64,000 bases of DNA from Pyxidicoccus xibeiensis (GTDB lineage: Bacteria; Myxococcota; Myxococcia; Myxococcales; Myxococcaceae): contig NZ_JAJVKV010000001.1 of the NCBI RefSeq assembly GCF_024198175.1, positions 1,240,001 through 1,304,000 on the forward strand, read 5' to 3'. The number at the start of each line of letters is the position of its first letter. Position 1 is the stretch's first letter. Below are positions 61,401 to 64,000 of the stretch, piece by piece. The notes under the pieces were generated by a model, which worked only from the letters and a program-made list of their open reading frames with translations, did not search any database and was not told the DNA's origin. Both the position numbers and the translations under genes were made by a program.

Positions 61401-62541
61401 CGGCGCTGGGGGCGGGGACCTCCGGGCCGCGCACCGCCACCTGCCCTGCCTGCACGGACAGCCAGAGGGTGTCCTCCGCCGCCGCGCCCCGCACCAGCGA
61501 GCCATCCGTGGTGCTGAGGAACACCTGCGCCCCGCTGCGCGCCAGGTAGTCCATCAGGTACGCGTTGCGCTCCGGGTCCAGCTCGCTCGACACGTCGTCC
61601 AGCAGCAGCAGCGGCAGGAAGCCCATCGAGGCTTCGAGGTTCTCGATTTCGGCAATCTTCCACCCGAGCACCAGCGCGCGCTGCTGCCCCTGGCTCGCAT
61701 AGGCCCGCGCGCTGCGCCCGCCCAGCGTCACCGACACGTCGTCCGCGTGCGGCCCCACCGACGTGAAGCCCCGGTCCAAGTCCCGCCGCATGCGCGCGGT
61801 GAGCGACTCGCGCAGGCACGCGGCGAGCGCGGCCTCGTCCGCGGTGGCGAAGTCGCCGCCCAGGTGCGCGGGGTGGTAGCCGTACGTGGCCGGGTCCACC
61901 GTGCGGCCGATGGACGCGAAGGTGGCCTGCGCCCTGGGCGCCAGCTCCGCCATCAGCGCCCGGCGCCGCGCGTAGATGCGCGCGCCCGCCTTCGCCAGCG
62001 TCTCGTCGTACGCCTCCAGGTAGGCGGGCTCCACCGCATTGCCGTCGCGCAGCAGGCGGTTGCGGTTCTTCAGCGCGCGCGCGTACTCGCGGCTCTCGCG
62101 CAGGAAGGCCGGGAAGCGGTTGAACACCGCGCGGTCCAGGAAGGCCCGGCGCGCGTCCGGCCCGCCCTTCACCACCTCCAAGTCATCCGGAGTGAAGGCC
62201 ACCACGGACACGCCGCCGAAGTAGTCCTCCAGGCTGGACGCCTTCTTCCCGTCCACGAAGGCCTGGCGCGTGCCGCCGCCCACCTCGACGGAGATTTCCC
62301 GCTCCGCTCCCTTGAGGAGGAAGCGGCCCGTCACCCGCGCGCCCTGCGTGCCCCAGCGCACCAGCTCCGACAGGCGGCCGGCGCGCAGCGGCTTCAGGGT
62401 GGCCAGGAAGTAGAGCGCCTCCAGCAGGTTCGTCTTGCCCTGCCCGTTCTGCCCCACGGCAATCGTGGCGTGGGCGCTGGGCGAGAGCTGGACCTGGGGG
62501 AGGTTTCGGAAGTCCTGGACTTGGAGCGCGAGGAGGCGCAC
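61390..62541 (-). CDS. recF: DNA replication and repair protein RecF
   Basis: 383 residues with a GTG start. Walker A GQNGQGKT at 30-37, and the C-terminal ABC/SMC signature and Walker B region (SQGQQRALVLG, LLLLDDVSSELDP) are intact. RecF helps load RecA at gaps and acts with RecO and RecR. Its usual neighbours dnaN and gyrB are absent beside it, though gyrB is in the window about 31 kb away. The next gene upstream is a sensor kinase. Confidence 0.93.
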   Translation of the reverse strand: MRLLALQVQDFRNLPQVQLSPSAHATIAVGQNGQGKTNLLEALYFLATLKPLRAGRLSELVRWGTQGARVTGRFLLKGAEREISVEVGGGTRQAFVDGKKASSLEDYFGGVSVVAFTPDDLEVVKGGPDARRAFLDRAVFNRFPAFLRESREYARALKNRNRLLRDGNAVEPAYLEAYDETLAKAGARIYARRRALMAELAPRAQATFASIGRTVDPATYGYHPAHLGGDFATADEAALAACLRESLTARMRRDLDRGFTSVGPHADDVSVTLGGRSARAYASQGQQRALVLGWKIAEIENLEASMGFLPLLLLDDVSSELDPERNAYLMDYLARSGAQVFLSTTDGSLVRGAAAEDTLWLSVQAGQVAVRGPEVPAPSAVTE

Positions 62542-62629
62542 GGCCCCCTCCGTATAACCTTCTCCGCGCCTCCCGGGGGACCTATCTCACAGCCTGTCCG
62601 GGAGACGGGCAGGGGGCTCGCGCGCCCCG

Positions 62630-64000
62630 TCAGGAGGCGGCCTGCCCCTCGGCGGGTGCGGCATGGGGTGTGAATGGCTGCTCCAGCTCGGACGCCTGGA
62701 GCGGCAGCTCCACGATGAAGGTGGCGCCCTCGCCGGGCTGGCTCTCCACGCGGATGGTGCCGCCCATGGCTTCCACCAGCGTGCGCACCACGTACAACCC
62801 CAGGCCCAGGCCGCCGTAGTTCCGCTCGGACACGGCGCGCTCGAACTTCTGGAAGATGCGCGCGTGGGCCTCCGGGTCGATGCCGATGCCCTCGTCGCGC
62901 ACCCACAGCCGCGCGCGCCCGTCCTCCTCCTCCACGTGCACGTGGACGGGCTGCTCCGCGCCGTACTTCAGCGCGTTGGACAGGAGGTTGGACACCACCT
63001 GCTCCATCCGCAGCCGGTCCCAGCTGCCCACGCACGACGCCGCGGGCGGCTGGTACTCCAGCACGCACCCGGCCCGCTCGGCCTCGGGGATGAAGCGCGC
63101 CACCATCTCCTGCACGAGCGCCCCCAGGTCCACCGGCTCGCGGTGAATCTTCAGCCGCCCGGTGCTGATGCGCGACACGTCCAGCAGCCCGTCGATGAGC
63201 TCCGCCAGCCGCGTCACCTGCCGGCGCATCGCCGCCACCTCGCGGCCATGGCGGCGGGCGACGTCGGACTCCGGATTCGCCTCGATGGCGCGGCCGAACG
63301 CGTGCAGCCGCAACCCCAGGGACGTCAGCGGCGTCTTCAGCTCATGGCTGGCGACGGAGAGGAACTCGTCGCGCGCGCGGATGGCCTCCTGAAGGTGCCG
63401 CTCCACCGTCTTCAGGCGGGTGATGTCCAGGAAGGGCATCACCACCACGGACGGGTGCCCGTGCATGGCGGGCAGCGCCTCCGAATGGACGCTGACCATG
63501 TGCTGGCCGGCGTCCGTGTGCCAGACGACCTCCAGCCCGTCCAGCCGCTCGCCCCGGGCCGCGCGGGCGGCGGGCATCTCGTCCGCGCCCAGCCGCCGGC
63601 CCGCCGGGTCCGTGATGTGGAACCGCTCGGAGTAGGCGAGCAGGGACTCCTGCTTGGGGATGTGCCCGCCGTGGAGCCGGTCCGCGGCCGCGTTGGAGAA
63701 GCTGATGGCGCCGGTGTCCGGCTCCACCATCACCACCGGCATGGGCATCAGGTCCAGCACGGCCTCCAGCCACTTCTGCTGGCTCTCCACCGCCTGCCGC
63801 GCCAGCACCTGCTCCGTCACCTCGAAGGCGAACGTCATCAGCCCGTCCACCCGGCCGCGCTCGTCCCGCAGCGGCTCGTAGATGAAGTTCCAGAACTTCG
63901 TCTCGACGCGCCCCTCGCCCGTGTAGTCGATGATGAGAGGGAACTCGTTGGCGATGGCCCGCTCCCCCAGCTCCAGCACGCCCAGGTGCAGGCTCACCAG
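62630..64000 (-). CDS. PAS-domain sensor histidine kinase, 3' part (5' end outside window)
   Basis: About 456 residues are visible. A GTG at 63997 is a possible start, but it falls inside what looks like the end of an earlier PAS domain, so the gene probably continues beyond the window. Then follow a PAS domain (VEPDTGAISFSNAAADRLHGG), the His box VASHELKTPLTSLGLRL and ATPase boxes (LLSNALKYG, VRDEGIGIDP, GLGLGLYVVR). No membrane helix is seen in this part. It may be a cytoplasmic multi-PAS kinase. Confidence 0.9.
   Translation of the reverse strand: MVSLHLGVLELGERAIANEFPLIIDYTGEGRVETKFWNFIYEPLRDERGRVDGLMTFAFEVTEQVLARQAVESQQKWLEAVLDLMPMPVVMVEPDTGAISFSNAAADRLHGGHIPKQESLLAYSERFHITDPAGRRLGADEMPAARAARGERLDGLEVVWHTDAGQHMVSVHSEALPAMHGHPSVVVMPFLDITRLKTVERHLQEAIRARDEFLSVASHELKTPLTSLGLRLHAFGRAIEANPESDVARRHGREVAAMRRQVTRLAELIDGLLDVSRISTGRLKIHREPVDLGALVQEMVARFIPEAERAGCVLEYQPPAASCVGSWDRLRMEQVVSNLLSNALKYGAEQPVHVHVEEEDGRARLWVRDEGIGIDPEAHARIFQKFERAVSERNYGGLGLGLYVVRTLVEAMGGTIRVESQPGEGATFIVELPLQASELEQPFTPHAAPAEGQAAS

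Overview
The window is high-GC, gene-dense DNA from a myxobacterium of the Myxococcaceae (Myxococcus, Corallococcus or Pyxidicoccus type). The assignment rests on several families largely confined to these bacteria (DUF2381, DUF2378/TIGR02265, DUSAM, the double-CXXCG immunity protein, AHH/Imm11 toxin-immunity lipoproteins), on many Ser/Thr kinases and hybrid sensor kinases, and on a large secreted repertoire. gyrB and recF, about 31 kb apart, mark core chromosome. No tRNA, rRNA, insertion sequence or CRISPR array was recognised.

Layout. 1-6750: the end of a TonB-dependent receptor with a beta-helix-like lipoprotein, an SRPBCC protein, a zinc alcohol dehydrogenase and a rhodanese-ThiF/MoeB fusion. 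6815-14830: a coiled-coil/AT-hook protein, a metallophosphoesterase lipoprotein coupled to a beta-barrel-like protein, a PEGA-domain Ser/Thr kinase, a PaiB-like protein and a Cys-paired small protein. 14895-27841: a minus-strand block in which [protease-dockerin, VWA-dockerin, repeat-rich lipoprotein] occurs twice and ends in a haem-c lipoprotein. 28295-35406: gyrB, a small PH-like membrane protein and a four-gene overlapping phosphorelay operon. 35542-39909: an array of AHH toxin, three Imm11-type immunity genes and an orphan toxin tail inserted behind a DUF2381/kinase pair. 39986-50599: two more kinases (one with HFG instead of DFG), an XRE regulator, a DUF2378 protein, an aminotransferase, an M20 peptidase and a degenerate 5'-nucleotidase-like protein. 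50784-55410: an M43 metalloprotease lipoprotein, a 49-residue graspetide-like precursor with its ATP-grasp ligase, and a convergent C39 peptidase/ABC exporter with a one-helix partner. 55562-57292: an orphan toxin tail with a double-CXXCG immunity gene, and a Cys-rich lipoprotein with a DUSAM protein. 57360-60715: an Mla-type lipid transport operon. 61014-64000: a membrane protein, recF and the 3' part of a PAS sensor kinase.

The most novel systems are: (1) a minimal graspetide (omega-ester peptide) locus, where a short precursor carries a leader motif like that of plesiocin and a single TTxxxxEE core just before a RimK-like ATP-grasp gene; (2) the duplicated dockerin cassette, which has proteases and VWA proteins with matching C-terminal double EF-hand tags but no visible cohesin; and (3) two separate kin-discrimination-type toxin-immunity islands that show module decay and recombination at conserved 3' ends. 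Functions are inferred from motifs read by eye. No database search was possible.
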